Of a stretch of DNA of 64,000 nucleotides, positions 22,092-33,566 are shown in pieces (position 1 is the first letter of the stretch; every line of letters starts with the position of its first letter). Source of the DNA: Mesotaenium endlicherianum (lineage: Eukaryota; Streptophyta; Zygnematophyceae; Zygnematales; Mesotaeniaceae); assembly GCA_009602735.1 (NCBI GenBank), contig WELA01012345.1:1123217-1187216 (forward strand), read 5' to 3'. The translations under genes were made by a program, and so were the position numbers. The notes beneath the pieces are model-generated. The model was not told the origin of the DNA and made no database searches. It worked only from the letters and a program-made list of their open reading frames with translations.

Positions 22092-23310
22092 ATAGGCTTT
22101 ATGCCTTCAGGTTCTTGGGTTCACAGGCGAGCAAATTGTAGTTTGCAGAAATCACACTCTAAGCAGCTTAACATACAACGTCAAATTTAGAGAAAATCGC
22201 CCGTCAGGCTTTCGCTTAACTTTCACAAAGTCACAGTTTACAAAACTCTGAAGCTACACGTCTATGTTGGCCTAGGTCAAGCTCTTCACTTAACACCGCG
22301 CCTTAACAGCTCTTCACTGCCAGGCTAGGCTCACTCAGTTCTTCACTGAGAGCTTTATCTGTCAATACTACTCTCTCTCTTCGAGATGCGAATGCAACTT
22401 CTGAGAAGTTGGAGACTAACACACAACTCACCATTTTAAGGCTGCTTCACACACACTTGTGGCGTTCGGCCGAATCTGTGCTAATTTCCTAGCAGATTCT
22501 ATTCTGCGGTTCTCCTACTTTCAATAGTGTTCCCTCTTGGGAACTCCTACAATCCTAACTTATCTATGATTCACTGAGAAGAATTTTCAGCGTCGGCAAA
22601 AGCGTGGGGCCTCGGCTCTCCAATGGCCTTGGGAACTCCTTCTTCTTCTTCGCGCCCTTCTTCTCCTTCCTTCTGCTCTTTCTGCTCCTTGGCAAAGGTG
22701 CGTGAGAGTGAATGACATGTCCCAGGCAAGATTCGTGCCTTTTGCAGGCACCACACAGCGTCATCTTCCGAGAATGCCATGCTTAGTCACAAAGCTTAGC
22801 AGCATGTCGCATCTGCCTAGCCATGCTCAACTCAAACTCGTAGTCACTCAGCATGCATGCACACCTCGTGATTGTCGCGCGTGGCTGCTTAGCTTCTCAG
22901 CTGGCAGTCACGCCTAATTAGTTCATGGCTAAGAACTCCTGAGCGGCATGTACAAGCAAATGTTACTTGCTCAAGATTCCCAACCGGGCGGCCGTAACCT
23001 ATCTTGGCATTGCAGCCATGACCTGGCTTATTCTACCAGTCACGCAGAACCTGACTTGGTATTTGCTGGGCGGCTCATCACTGATCCCCAGCTTCTAACC
23101 TCGCGGCTGTCTATGCTGTCAAAACCTTCCCATTCCTGGGTGTGGGGCATATTGACATTGACCCCTTGCCAGTGGTCTTGACGCTGACATAACCGCTGAC
23201 TGCGACGTAATTAGTCAAGTGGTCGGTGAGTCAACGTTGACTTTTTGTACCTGGGTGGCCGTAGCTTGCGCTGCGCGTGTGACACCGTCAAACGGTTAGT
23301 AGCCGCGACA
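22072..23310 (-). repeat. Leader repeat, copy 2 (5' leader of the gypsy element)
   Basis: Direct repeat of 10235-11474. In element orientation it begins TGTCGCGGCTA and runs into the first codons of gag. Similarity ends at about 23311; beyond that point lies unrelated flanking DNA. Confidence 0.8.
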
Positions 23311-26300
23311 GACACCGAGCAAATGAGGTGGAAATCGGGTGCGGCAAGAATACGTGCTGCTCCATATGTAGCGAAGCACTACGCTTGTGGTCTTAAAGTC
23401 CAAGCGTGCAAATCAAGTAGAAGTCGCAATTGTTGGGCTAGCCATGTGAATGACGTAATTAAAGGCTTAAGATCAAATCAATTTTTGCATCATCTGTACC
23501 AAAAGAATGTGCTTTTGGATGGCCAAATGCTGGGCAAGAGAGTCAGCATCGATTTTTTGTAATTGCTAAATCATACGTGCATGACTTACAAGGCACAGTA
23601 ATTATTTTGACGCTCTGCTCCGTTTTTTTAGCCAACTGGAAAGGGCCAGCTGGCCATACATATCTGAGAGGCGTAAGTACTGACCAAATGTGATGACAGA
23701 GTTCGAGCAATGGTATAGTCTCACTTAGCATTTGGTACCTGCATATTTCTCTTCCCTCACTAAAAGATTTCCATCATGTATCATTCAGTTCCCTCGTGCT
23801 TTTGCACTTGATACACCAAAAAGAAAATTAAAGCTTCAGCTGTCGTCCAACACGCACTGGAAGCATGCACAACACTCCTGCATTGCTGACCTCTGCAGCT
23901 TGAACCTTTTAAAGGCATGCAACTGTGGCCCAGCTCTGCCACCCTAAAGCTTCTCAATCAAACACCAGGCAGGCTCTGCTGGGAAAAAGGTCAAAGAAAA
24001 GAAAGTACGAGTAGGAGCAAGAGCAGGGGCAGGAACAGGAGGTAAAATATAAGGAGGAGCAGGAGGAAAAGCAAGAGAGGCAGCCTCGGGCTCCATAGCT
24101 CACAATGTGCGGCAGGGGCATGCAGCCAACGAGGCAGCTCATGGAACCAACCGAGCAGCGGCTCCATCCAGGGCCCCAACGGAGCCAACACAAAAGCCGG
24201 CCCCAGGGCTTGAGTGCCAGAGTGCCTGGCTGGCTGGCTGGCTGCCAGCCAAATGCCGGAGGCTGCCCACATTGGCCTCCTGCAGGCTGCCACGCAAGCG
24301 TCACATGAAAGCGCCCGGTCGGTGCTGCCGACGCTGTCGACGCTGCTGGTGCTGCCGGCAATGCCACTCCCCTCCTCCCCTTGGCGTGACGCAAGGTGTC
24401 AATTTAAGGCCGCTCGCGACACTCTCTGAAAATGACAGCGGACGGCCTGGCTCGCTCGCAACGTCATCGGCCCCGCCCGGGTGGGGACGCAACGCAACAA
24501 AAGAATGTGCTCCACGTTGTCTCGTCCGTGTCAGCGCCCGCCGTGCTGAGGGTGCAACAACTCCCGCTCATTCTCGATGCTCTGGCCGAGCCCTCTGCCA
24601 CCGTGGCCGGTGGCACATCCGCTCCAGCCGCCAGTGCTTGGCGCGCCTCCCTTCAACGATTTGACACCTGACAGGCTTCCACTTATNCTCCTTGGCAGGA
24701 GAGTGGGGGAATCATGCTTTTGGGCGTGAAAGGGTCTAGGATTTTGACATTTTTGAGATCTAATCACGAGCTTTGACGAGGCCTGGTGGCTTTGCTGCAT
24801 GTGGCATCCTCTCCCTCTCTCTCTCGAACGCCGCCGCTACCGGAGAAATACTGCCTAAACTTTCCTGCCCTCCCTCTGCCCTCCCTCTGCCCTCTATAGG
24901 GGCCTCGAGGTTAGACATGGCTGGAGCGGACAATTTCTTTCAGACAGACCGTTGTAGGCCCCAGAGGAGGACGGGCGCAAGGCATGGGCCCGCAGTCCTC
25001 TGATTGGAGGCAATGTAGAGGATTGCGCTCTTGCCACCTTACAGCCATAGAGCTTCTTCCTCCAAAAAAGCCTGATTTTTTTTCCAGCAGCAGAACAAAC
25101 AATTCTAGAGCTCCGAAGAATAGAATGGATCATTTTGTTCCCGGGAAAAAATAAACAATTTCCCCCTCGAATGTCGAGAACATAGGAGAAAATAGGATCC
25201 TATCTCCCCCCCTTACCGCTGCCTGCTTGTTGCCAGCTGGCAAAAAGTCACAAGCACATGCTGACACCGCTGGCAATGGCCACACAAATTGGGCTGCAGG
25301 GCCTGCCCGGCGGTGCTAAAAGACGTCCAGGCCTGGGCGGGCAGCAGGGATGGGGAGGTTGGAAATTGGTACCTCCTAAAACTTCAAACCTCACGCACTC
25401 GCCCGCCCACTCACGCATAGTGGTTGCAGAGGAAGACGGGAGGAGGAGGCATCGACGCGCTGCGCAGGTCAATGAGGAGGAGGAGGAGGCGGAGGACAAG
25501 GAGCCAAGCGGGGGGGCCGGGGGCTGGAGCCTGGCCCTGGCCCCCTACCAGGCTCCAGCAGCGATGCCACGTGGCACGCAGCCCTACTGCCAGCTTGGCG
25601 CTGGCGCGGGGAGCCGGGAGCGCGTAGCAGTGGGCGGCTCCTCCAAGCACCCGTCGCCCGGACCCCCTCCCAGGGGCCCCCGAAGGGCCAAGGCACCAAA
25701 CAGGGAACCAGGCAGTTGGGGGCCTGGCTGGGGTTAGGCCGGGGATAGGCTTGAGCCCCAATTGGGACAGGTGGGAGCAGCGGGTGCTGGAGTGTTGAGT
25801 CTCGAGGGTTGCGCCGCAAGCGATTGAAGCTGCTGCTGCTGCTGGAACGCTGCAATTCTCTCAGACGCAAGCGCTCCCCCCCCTGCCCCCCCGCTCCCCC
25901 CACCCTCTTGCCCTCCGGGGGTGACTCAGCCTCCACAGAGAGCTGCCCAATTCAAATGATGTGGCCACTGGCGCTTAGCCGCTGTTACGAAGTTGAGCTG
26001 GGGGCATGGTTGATGAGAGGTGAGTGCGACCCCCCTGCCTCCCCCCTTTCCCCCTTTCCCCCTTCCCCCGCCCAGTTTTTGGTTTGCGCTATGAGTTCAG
26101 GTTCACTTAGAGAGAGGCAGAGTGATGGTGCAAAGTGATGGTGCCCGTCCGATTTTTTTTACATTTGTTTCCCGTAGAGCAATTGTACGGTGATTTTGGA
26201 GTGCCGCAAGCGTGTGCAATCTCAAGAGTTGGCTTTTTTCAAGGCGCATCTGCGAGAGCAGCGATCGTAAGGACGCGCAGTAACAGGTGCGACAGGTATC

Positions 26301-26480
26301 AGGCAGCTCTTACCCTGTGCTCGGTCCGCACGTACGTGACTATTGTGGGTGCTTGGAAGGAGGGGCAAGGGGGAGGGGGGGGGNAAAAAACACATACATA
26401 CACATACACACGCACACGTGTGCACACACGCACACACATGCACAAACGCACGCATGCACAAACGCACGCATGCACACACA

Positions 26481-26513
<33 letters not shown>

Positions 26514-27227
26514 GCGCGCGCGTGCGCAACGAGTGGTAGCTTCTTGATAGAGAGATGGCTTCTTGAAAGTTAATATATTTCTGGAATTTGGCAAGTACAA
26601 GAGTGATTCTCGAATGTCTTTCTATGTTCTAGCTCTTGTTTATATACTTGCTACATAAGTAATTTTGAGGAAGGTGCATGTTGATGTGTTGGCACCCAAC
26701 ACATCCCAAAACTTGCCACCTCTTTCTAGAATAATGTACACATGTCCTTTTGACCTAAAAATGGCACATTTGACTTTTGCCACATGGAGTTCTTCTAACT
26801 CCTTCCTCTAACTTCGAAAATGCCTTAGAAGGTTCAAATGACATGAACCAAGTCACTAGAGTATCTATTTGCACTTGAATCCACACAATACTACTCCAAA
26901 TATATTCAAAAGCATTAAAATATATGCAAACTAAAATATTATAACTCAAATCAGTACAGCGTGACCAGTCCCCAATGCATGTCAACAATGCCGAATCTGA
27001 ACACTTGTATACTCGAATAAGTTTTGAGTACAAGGCTGCATCATACTTGTCTTGTCTGCTCCATGCAGCGCTCGAAGGCTCAATCGTCACCTCCAGGCTC
27101 CGAGCCTCTCTCCATGGCTGCGCGCCACCGTCCACGTGTTGGGCCATCGTTCTCTAGTGCCGCCCAAAGTCGTACCCCCTTGTCTAGCCGAACAACAAGG
27201 TGACAAGTCAATCGCTACAGCAGCTGG
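23311..27227. other. Intergenic, no gene recognised; GC-rich and CA-rich patches
   Basis: AT-rich at first, then GC-rich from 24.0 to 26.1 kb with long open frames on both strands that have the simple composition of biased DNA rather than protein. Single Ns at 24686 and 26384 mark contig joins. The section 24228-24245 is a short TGGC repeat. I could not support any gene here. Confidence 0.4.
26385..26520. repeat. CA-rich microsatellite next to a contig join
   Basis: A G run, one N and an A run are followed by about 125 bases of CA repeats with GCA and CGC variants, ending in a CG run. The N probably marks a join made in low-complexity sequence. Confidence 0.9.
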
Positions 27228-27840
27228 AGCCGCTGTTGCTGCTGTTGAGCTGCTGCTGCTGCTGCTGTTTCTGCTGGTGCTGTTGGTGCTGTTGAGCTGC
27301 TGCTACCATTGAGCAGCTGCTGTCGTTGCGGCAGCAGCTGCCTTTGAGTTGCGAATGCTAGAGCAGCTGCTGGAGCTGCTGCTGCTCCTTGTCAAAATTA
27401 TCGCACATCTGGCGCATCAACATCTCAAATCTCCTTATCCGCAGCTGTCTCTTTGGCTCATCCTCTTTCCATTCATGTTTGATGCTTGTGCGGGCGACAA
27501 TGAGGTGCTGCTGCAATTGTTCACCTGCTTGCGCCTGCAGATAGCTCTGCAGAAGCAGGCGCCATTGCAGCTCCTCTGTCTGCTGTTGCTGTTGCTGCTG
27601 CTGCTTATGCTTCTGCATCTGCTGCTTTCTTGGCCGCCACCGCCGCCGCTGCTGCTGCTTCTCTTCCGTCTGCTGCTGCTGCCGCTTCTCCTTGATTTGC
27701 TGCTGCTGCTGTTGCTGCTGTTTTGGCTGCTGCTGTTGATGCTGCTGCTGCAGATGCTGAACTTTCCACTTGTCTCCAGCCCTGCTGGCGCGGTGGCCGG
27801 AAGCATCAGAGGTTGCCTCGCCTTGGCCTTTGCACACTGT
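27228..27840 (-). repeat. CAG/CTG-rich tract, possibly coding for a Gln-rich protein on the minus strand
   Basis: The plus strand is full of CTG and TTG triplets. Read on the minus strand one frame stays open for about 160 codons and gives Gln-rich blocks separated by ordinary-looking sequence, including EEDEPKRQLRIRRFEMLMRQ-type helical charged residues (about 27360-27470). Such Gln-rich charged helices occur in plant transcription regulators. Without a recognisable DNA-binding domain I leave it as a repeat with coding potential. Confidence 0.4.
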
Positions 27841-29016
27841 TCACTTTGACCCCGCCTCTTGCTTGCCGTGGACGGCCTTCCTTTTCTCATCTTGGCGGAG
27901 GGCTGCAACGGCCACCACATTACATTCGTGATGCGCATACAAAATATCACGTTTGTTGTTGACCCAAAGAAAGTGTGAAGGCAGGGTTTAAATTTGTACC
28001 AGCAACTACATTTTAGCATGATGCACGTGGCAGCTGGCTGCAGCACCAGCATCCACGCGAAGGTACGAGGCAGTGCATGCACAGTGTATGCATGCTGCAA
28101 CAGAATACTGCAAGCTGATCTGCCAGCATATGATTGATCCATTGATTACGCTTGCAGCTAGCACCAATGCACAGTTTGCCGATGTGAGCGTGCAACATGC
28201 AACCACGCAACCACGCACTAAATCGTAGTCTAGGATTTGTAGAGGCGATTCTATAGGCCTGTAGGAGAAGGTAGTTATTGGGGGGGGAGCAGCGCATATA
28301 CACCTTTTGCACAGCAGCCTGCAAGAAGCGTTGGGAGCGACGTTGCAAGACTCGTTCTCTCCGCTTGATGGCGCATTCAATGCGTTTGCTTTACGGACAG
28401 CAATGATTTGCGCACTATCCTGCTGCATGTACATGCACAAAGAGATGCACAACTTAAGAAATGCTTCAACGCCTGAGCCCGCGTCAGGCACAGCACACGG
28501 AGTCGTTTTTTTATACCATTTCTCGATAAAGATGCAAATCTCGTCACACACCAGGAGTAAGTAAATGGATCAAAGACACCTGGCTTGTAGCTTTTTTCAA
28601 AATATTGGTATGCATTATCCCCTTAAATTTTAAGACACAAGTGTCCTAAGCAGTCATCTCGTTGGCAATTCCCAACGCTTTAACAAATAAACGGGTGATT
28701 CTGTGGATTTTTATGAATCATATCCAAGCCTCCTTGTTACCTTCATTAGCGAGTTGCATGCATTTTGTGAAATTCACGGAGTAAAGACACATGCAGCCAT
28801 GGGGAATATGCTAAAAGCTACACATAGAGTTAAAACAAGGAATGGGATAAAAGCAAGGATTTTGTGATTACAAGCCCTTCCTACGTCTCTGTGACAAAGA
28901 TATGCAAACTTTGTGAAGTGCATGATGTTGAAGCAAGAAAGCAAAGAATCATGGTCAAACCTGCAGAGAATCTGACATGGAATTTGACACCCAGTTAGCT
29001 GTCGCCCATCAAGTAG
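27841..29016. other. Intergenic, no gene recognised
   Basis: AT-rich DNA with short open frames only. Nothing resembles an RNA gene or a known repeat from elsewhere in the window. Confidence 0.5.
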
Positions 29017-29088
29017 TTCGGATATTTGGAAGTCAAGCCAGTTTTGCTTCAAGCCATGTGGGAGCTAATAAATGACAGGAATATTGAG
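29017..29088 (+). CDS. Candidate host exon to the left of the outer element
   Basis: Between an acceptor-like AG (29015-29016) and a donor GAG|GTTAGT (29089) lie 24 codons with protein-like residues (KPVLLQAMWELINDRNIE). An in-frame stop just before the acceptor means it could only be an exon. It joins in phase with a candidate last exon at 63825-63887 on the far side of the outer element. I do not recognise the protein; the call rests on splice signals and composition only. Confidence 0.3.
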
Positions 29089-29171
29089 GTTAGTACTTGC
29101 CATACCCGTGTGCGTCACGGGCTGCAGACCCAATTTTGGCTGCCCATCAGAATGTTGCCGTGGGGTAGGTG

Positions 29172-30421
29172 TGGAAATGAATCTTGCTTACTCAAGATTA
29201 ATATATTTCATTTAAATATATGAGATTAGAGATAGGTGGAAGCGTGTGAAATCAGGGAGCAATCTTCGCCCTTATAATGAATTCCATTTACTCATCTACA
29301 CCCCTTGACTCACTTATCGTAGTGTGCCATAGTTGCACACTAACACGAGACACAAGTAAGAGGCGAGCTTGAGGACTTGAGCTTCTCCTTTAGAAACTCA
29401 TGGCCTCTTGCCTACTAGGCATGCAAGCATGTATAGCACATGCACAACAACAAGGGACTGAATAGCAAAGGCGCTCTCATTCAGGTGACCATAATGTAGC
29501 TAAAACACATCCCACTGACTTAGGTGCAAAACCATGGAATCTGACCGCTGTGTGACCCCGAAATGTCAGAGGGTTAAATTCTGCCAATACTACTTCAAAT
29601 TGATCAAACTTAACAGCAACGGATGCATCTTGACGAGACCATTTCTAGTTCGCTCCATTTGAAGCGCAGACGAAGCAACCATGTTAATTTCCGTGAAGGC
29701 TGGTCATTAGAACGAACCCAAAAGTGCACACATGACTTGCAAGTAGAAATCCGACTGTAAAGCCTGCTGTCCAGAATGAGGGACCACGAGATCCCAGCCT
29801 GCTATGTACCTAGTGACCACCTGGTTGACCACGGCGCAAGGTGCGCCGTTTCGTGGGAAACCCGTTAAGTTGGAACCCACGGATCTAGGTATAACGACCA
29901 TATTAATTGGTTGGTTGACTGAAGTCCTAATTGTTCAGTTGACTGACAACGGCTCTGCCTACCTAGGAGTTAACCACACTGGTAGGACATCGGTTTATCG
30001 AATCTCAGTTGACCTTCCGACTTTCAGTATACTACGGTCATAAGTGCCAATTTACAAATAATACTCTAAATGAATACATCTATCCTCAGCGTACTGAAGC
30101 TAAGTATCTTGACTAATATCAAGCGAGCTTACTATATGTCAACCTACAGATATTACATCCTATATATAACTGATATATAAATCTCAGCAGACTTTACTAT
30201 GATACAAAAGTCATCGTGTTGACCTTCTCAACAAAGTCAACAAACTACACTATGATACAAAAGTCATCCTGCTGACCTTTTTGATAAAGTAAGTAAACTC
30301 GCATTACATCGACATACATTCATTAAATGAACTCGCGCATGTGAGTATATTGACATGATACTTATTTAGTGTTGTATTTATACATGCAAAAAATTAATAA
30401 ATGATGAACTGATTCATTACA
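29172..30421 (-). repeat. 3' LTR of the outer element
   Basis: It begins TGGAAATGAATCTTGC and ends TGATTCATTACA. The flank on the left is AGGTG. It is nearly identical to 62562-63822 and to the solo LTR at 13608-14869. Confidence 0.92.
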
Positions 30422-30456
30422 ATCTCCCCAACTTAATTGTTGTTGCCTCGACAACA
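30422..30456 (-). promoter_or_regulatory. Polypurine tract and hairpin of the outer element
   Basis: On the minus strand an AAGTTGGGGAGAT tract abuts the LTR. Just before it lies an inverted repeat (30438-30456, 8-base arms, 3-base loop, one mismatch) that is also present next to the tract in the two chromoviruses. Confidence 0.75.
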
Positions 30457-31091
30457 CTCAGCATATAATTCATTTATTAAATAACATACTTTAGTCAACT
30501 AGGTGAAGCAAAGCGAGCAAACAAAATATGAGCGCGATATATTCACCTACCCAATGCAAGTAAAAATTAATCACAGCAAACTGTCCTGCAAGCCACCAAT
30601 TGACTTCACCATCAATAACTGAAGACATGCATGGACTTACCCCTACTCACAGTAGTCCTTCCAGTTGAAAGACACAATAAATCACCTCACATCATGCAAA
30701 CCACACCCAAATCAAACAGCCTCCTTTTGAGGTCAAACAATAAAAGAATGATATTAAGGCTCAGCCAACTGAACTAACCCTTTTCTCCTTCTCTTGGTCT
30801 TCAACTCCTGCCGTGCTCACACCTTGAAAACTCCTCACAAGCAATTTCTTGTGACTTAGGTACCTGCTCAAAATTCAGCGTACTGAAGGACAAGGGAGAC
30901 CAATTAATTTGATGGCATTGAATGCCCTTCTAAGATGAGTAGCATCAGGTTAATGAGCCCAATAAATTTTTAAATTTTAACCACATTTTCAGAACACACT
31001 AAGTTCAAAGAAACATATGGTTTTGAGCAATATGCTGGTCACCTCAAGCAGGTTCCTGATGTGCCATGCATCATTGCTACCAATCCCAACC
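30457..31091 (-). other. Internal non-coding part of the outer element (left piece)
   Basis: AT-rich with no open frame of interest. It ends where the inverted end of the large DNA transposon begins, and the bases AATCCCAAC just before that point recur as AATCTCAAC at the other end of the transposon. Confidence 0.5.
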
Positions 31092-31513
31092 CTAGTTTAA
31101 AATTCGGCCGTACAGGCTGCATGTGGCGTATTGTACGAATTTTGTACGCCGTATTCTCGTACGGCACAATTCGAGTATAAGTCGTTGTCGGTTTAATAGT
31201 TTTTTCTAAGCGCAGTTGTTTTCTTTAGCACAGCACTCTTTGTTCGTTCACATGAACCAGCTCGGATCTCGATACGTGCCATTCTATCACGCTGTCATAC
31301 AGAATGACGTAGAGGGAGTACACGCGTATTTGGTGTAAACGGAGTGTGCTCACGATAGATGCCGGCTTAACTTAAGCATTTTGACTTTACGTGAGAAGTA
31401 ATCTTATCTCTACACTCTGTCTGCCGGGTCGATGCTTCGTCATGCAAATTAAGCTACTCCATTGCTGTGCATGTTCGTAGCATCTGCGCACCTCTGCAAA
31501 ACAAGAAAGTAAA

Positions 31514-32134
31514 ATGTCACGTCGCAAGAAGGTTAGGGGGGAGGACGACGTCTTTGGGGACGCCTTCTTCAATTCTCTCAGTGTTGCAAATTTACGGCAG
31601 GTAAGATTTTTTACAAGTCACTGACGCCAGTGCACATGAAAATTACACCTATCCAGGCAAATAGATACCTTTTCGGAATTACTCAGCATTTTATATGCAA
31701 TGTCCTTCCTCTCCATCACTAATTCTATGCCTCTGCCTTGCAGGTTTTTGCGGGCATGGTAGGGATTGATTTGCCTATCACACGGGCCCAAATTATTCAA
31801 TGTCAACAAGAGGAGTGGCCGTCTGCCTTGAAAGGCCTGTTTGACTCCTGTAAAATCTACATTTCATGTCCTCTTCACTCTGTGTAAGATAAAATCAACA
31901 TTCAGACTGTTGTACATTCTTGTGCTGTAGGGTTCAGGTTTTAGTTTTTCAAGGCTTTCTTGGCTGGCTATCAGGTCCTGGGTCTGTTGGTTGCCTGTAT
32001 ATCTCTTGCTCGCTTGCTTGGCTGGTCTAGTGGTCTCCTCCTCTCTCTCCTCTTTCTCTTTGTTGCTCGCGTTGTTGGCTAATTTTGAGGTCTGCTCGTA
32101 TGCTGGTTCTTCTCTCTTTCTCGCTTGCTTGGCT

Positions 32135-32194
<60 letters not shown>

Positions 32195-32925
32195 GTGCGC
32201 ATACGTGCACAAACACTGGCACATGTCTCTGGGTGCATGAAAAAGCAGTTGCAGACGGAAACAGCTCACTCATGCTCACTCATGGAAGCAACACTGACAG
32301 AAAGCCCGCTCGTTTGCTCTCTCTGCTGTGCTTGGTGGGGCTCACGCACGCACTCATGCACACACACACACACACACACACACGCACGCACGCACGCGCG
32401 CGCAGGGGCTACATATACTTTTTTGGGCTGACTCTCCCGGGCTTCCTGGAGGGGGGCGACGCCGCCCCCTGCTCGTTCGAGATTACGCTCGGAAAGGAGG
32501 GCCTGTGGGAGGGCCCCTGGGGGACCTGGAGCCTGCCCCCCCCTTACTCAGAGGGCGACAAGAGCGGGGGGGGCGGGGCAGACCTCGGTCTCCAGGCCAC
32601 AGGAGGCGAGGGAGCCGCCGCCGCCGCTGCTGCTGCTGCTGGGGGCGGCAGCGAGGCCGACGCGGAGGCGGCCCGCCACATGGCGAGCTTCTACAGGTCG
32701 CACCCGGCTTGGGCGTACTGGCGCGGGGAGGTGGTGAAGGGGTGGAGGCTGGTGGGGCCCCGCGACGAGGGGCTGGGTGTCACGGGCGGCAACCGCAGCA
32801 GCGCAGCGGCGGAGAGGCGACTGCTGCAGGGGCTGGAGGCGGGCAGCTTCGACGTGAAAGACCCCCTCACGCTCGCGTTTGCGCGCCTGGTGGACATGCA
32901 CCTGCTGCCGTGGGTCAAGTTCCCC
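31514..32925 (+). CDS. Unrecognised gene, first three exons (31514-31600, 31744-31883, 32406-32925)
   Basis: Three consecutive exons with consensus splice sites fit in phase. Exon 1 begins with an ATG (MSRRKKVRGEDDVFGDAFF) and ends CAG|GTAAGA. Exon 2 follows TTGCAG and ends at GT|GTAAGA (VFAGMVGIDLPITRAQII...). Exon 3 follows GCGCAG and ends CCC|GTGCGT. Exon 3 encodes a GC-rich segment with a hydrophobic start (GYIYFFGLTLPGFLEGG), a Trp-rich strand (GLWEGPWGTWSLP), an Ala/Gly run and a helical part (HMASFYRSHPAWAYWRGEVV). I do not recognise the protein. The start lies about 420 bp inside the end of the DNA transposon. Later exons would lie beyond the N gap; none was found. It may be a captured host gene piece or a transposon gene. 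Confidence 0.5.
31970..32200 (+). repeat. CT-rich minisatellite and CT run in intron 2 of the unrecognised gene
   Basis: The sequence contains the CTTGCTTGGCTG motif that is also found in the long arrays at 41.7-43.5 kb, followed by a pure CT run (about 32138-32191). A CA run follows at 32356-32386. Confidence 0.85.
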
Positions 32926-32974
32926 GTGCGTGCTCCTCCTCCTGCTCCTCCTGCCGTGCCCTGCCCGCCTGATT

Positions 32975-33026
<52 letters not shown>

Positions 33027-33235
33027 NNNNNNNNNNNNNNNNNNNNNNNNNNNNNNNNNNNNNNNNNNNNNNNNNNNNNNNNNNNNNNNNNNNNNNNNNN
33101 NNNNNNNNNNNNNNNNNNNNNNNNNNNNNNNNNNNNNNNNNNNNNNNNNNNNNNNNNNNNNNNNNNNNNNNNNNNNNNNNNNNNNNNNNNNNNNNNNNNN
33201 NNNNNNNNNNNNNNNNNNNNNNNNNNNNNNNNNNN
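33027..33235. other. Assembly gap (209 N)
   Basis: The gap lies between a CT microsatellite and the middle of the left LTR of the plus-strand chromovirus, so the start of that LTR is not in the sequence. Confidence 0.99.
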
Positions 33236-33533
33236 CTCGAGTTCGGCATTCGGAAACGAGGCCAACTCTCTTGTACAGCTTACTAAGAGAGATCTGAATC
33301 CAAGGCGAGAAGCCATTGATACGACCTGTCTTCTAACCTTGCTTATGTATGAGTTTACAGATTTGCATTATTGATGCTAGTTTACTCGCATTTGACTCAC
33401 AAGTATTATTCACTGCTAGTGTGTTATCCTTTGCTGTTTAACCAGTTAACGGAAAATACCATAAAGATTACTTGCTGATATAAAGATCTTTATTAATTGT
33501 TAATCGCCTATTTGGTAAGTCGATTCATTTCAG

Positions 33534-33545
33534 TGGTATCGGAGC
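33534..33545 (+). promoter_or_regulatory. Primer-binding site of the plus-strand chromovirus
   Basis: TGGTATCGGAGC, one base after the LTR, differs by one base from the plant initiator-Met tRNA primer site. Confidence 0.85.
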
Positions 33546-33566
33546 AATTATCACAGTCTTCTTTGT

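Larger units (their letters stand above)
11475..23310 (-). mobile_element. Ty3/gypsy retrotransposon carrying a DNA methyltransferase and a PHD finger
   Basis: Order of parts on the minus strand: leader (23310-22072), gag with two CCHC zinc knuckles, aspartic protease with DTGA, C5 DNA methyltransferase, a long linker of unknown nature, reverse transcriptase, RNase H, integrase, a C4HC3 PHD finger, the polypurine tract and a 0.3-kb 3' LTR (11475-11778). The order protease-RT-RNase H-integrase identifies Ty3/gypsy. A solo LTR of another family lies inside the RNase H part (13608-14869). No matching LTR is seen beyond the leader at the right end, so the element is incomplete there. It is an old, broken copy with on the order of ten breaks besides the nested insertion; I can give no LTR-based age for it. 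Confidence 0.85.

Noticed and set aside
24107-25936. Long open frames on both strands in GC-rich DNA
   Set aside because: High GC content lowers stop frequency. The translations are Arg/Pro/Gly/Ala-rich on both strands with no domain pattern.
32328-32972. Alternative frame over the third exon of the unrecognised gene
   Set aside because: It yields a Gly/Arg-rich product typical of GC-rich shadow frames. The other frame joins in phase with two upstream exons.
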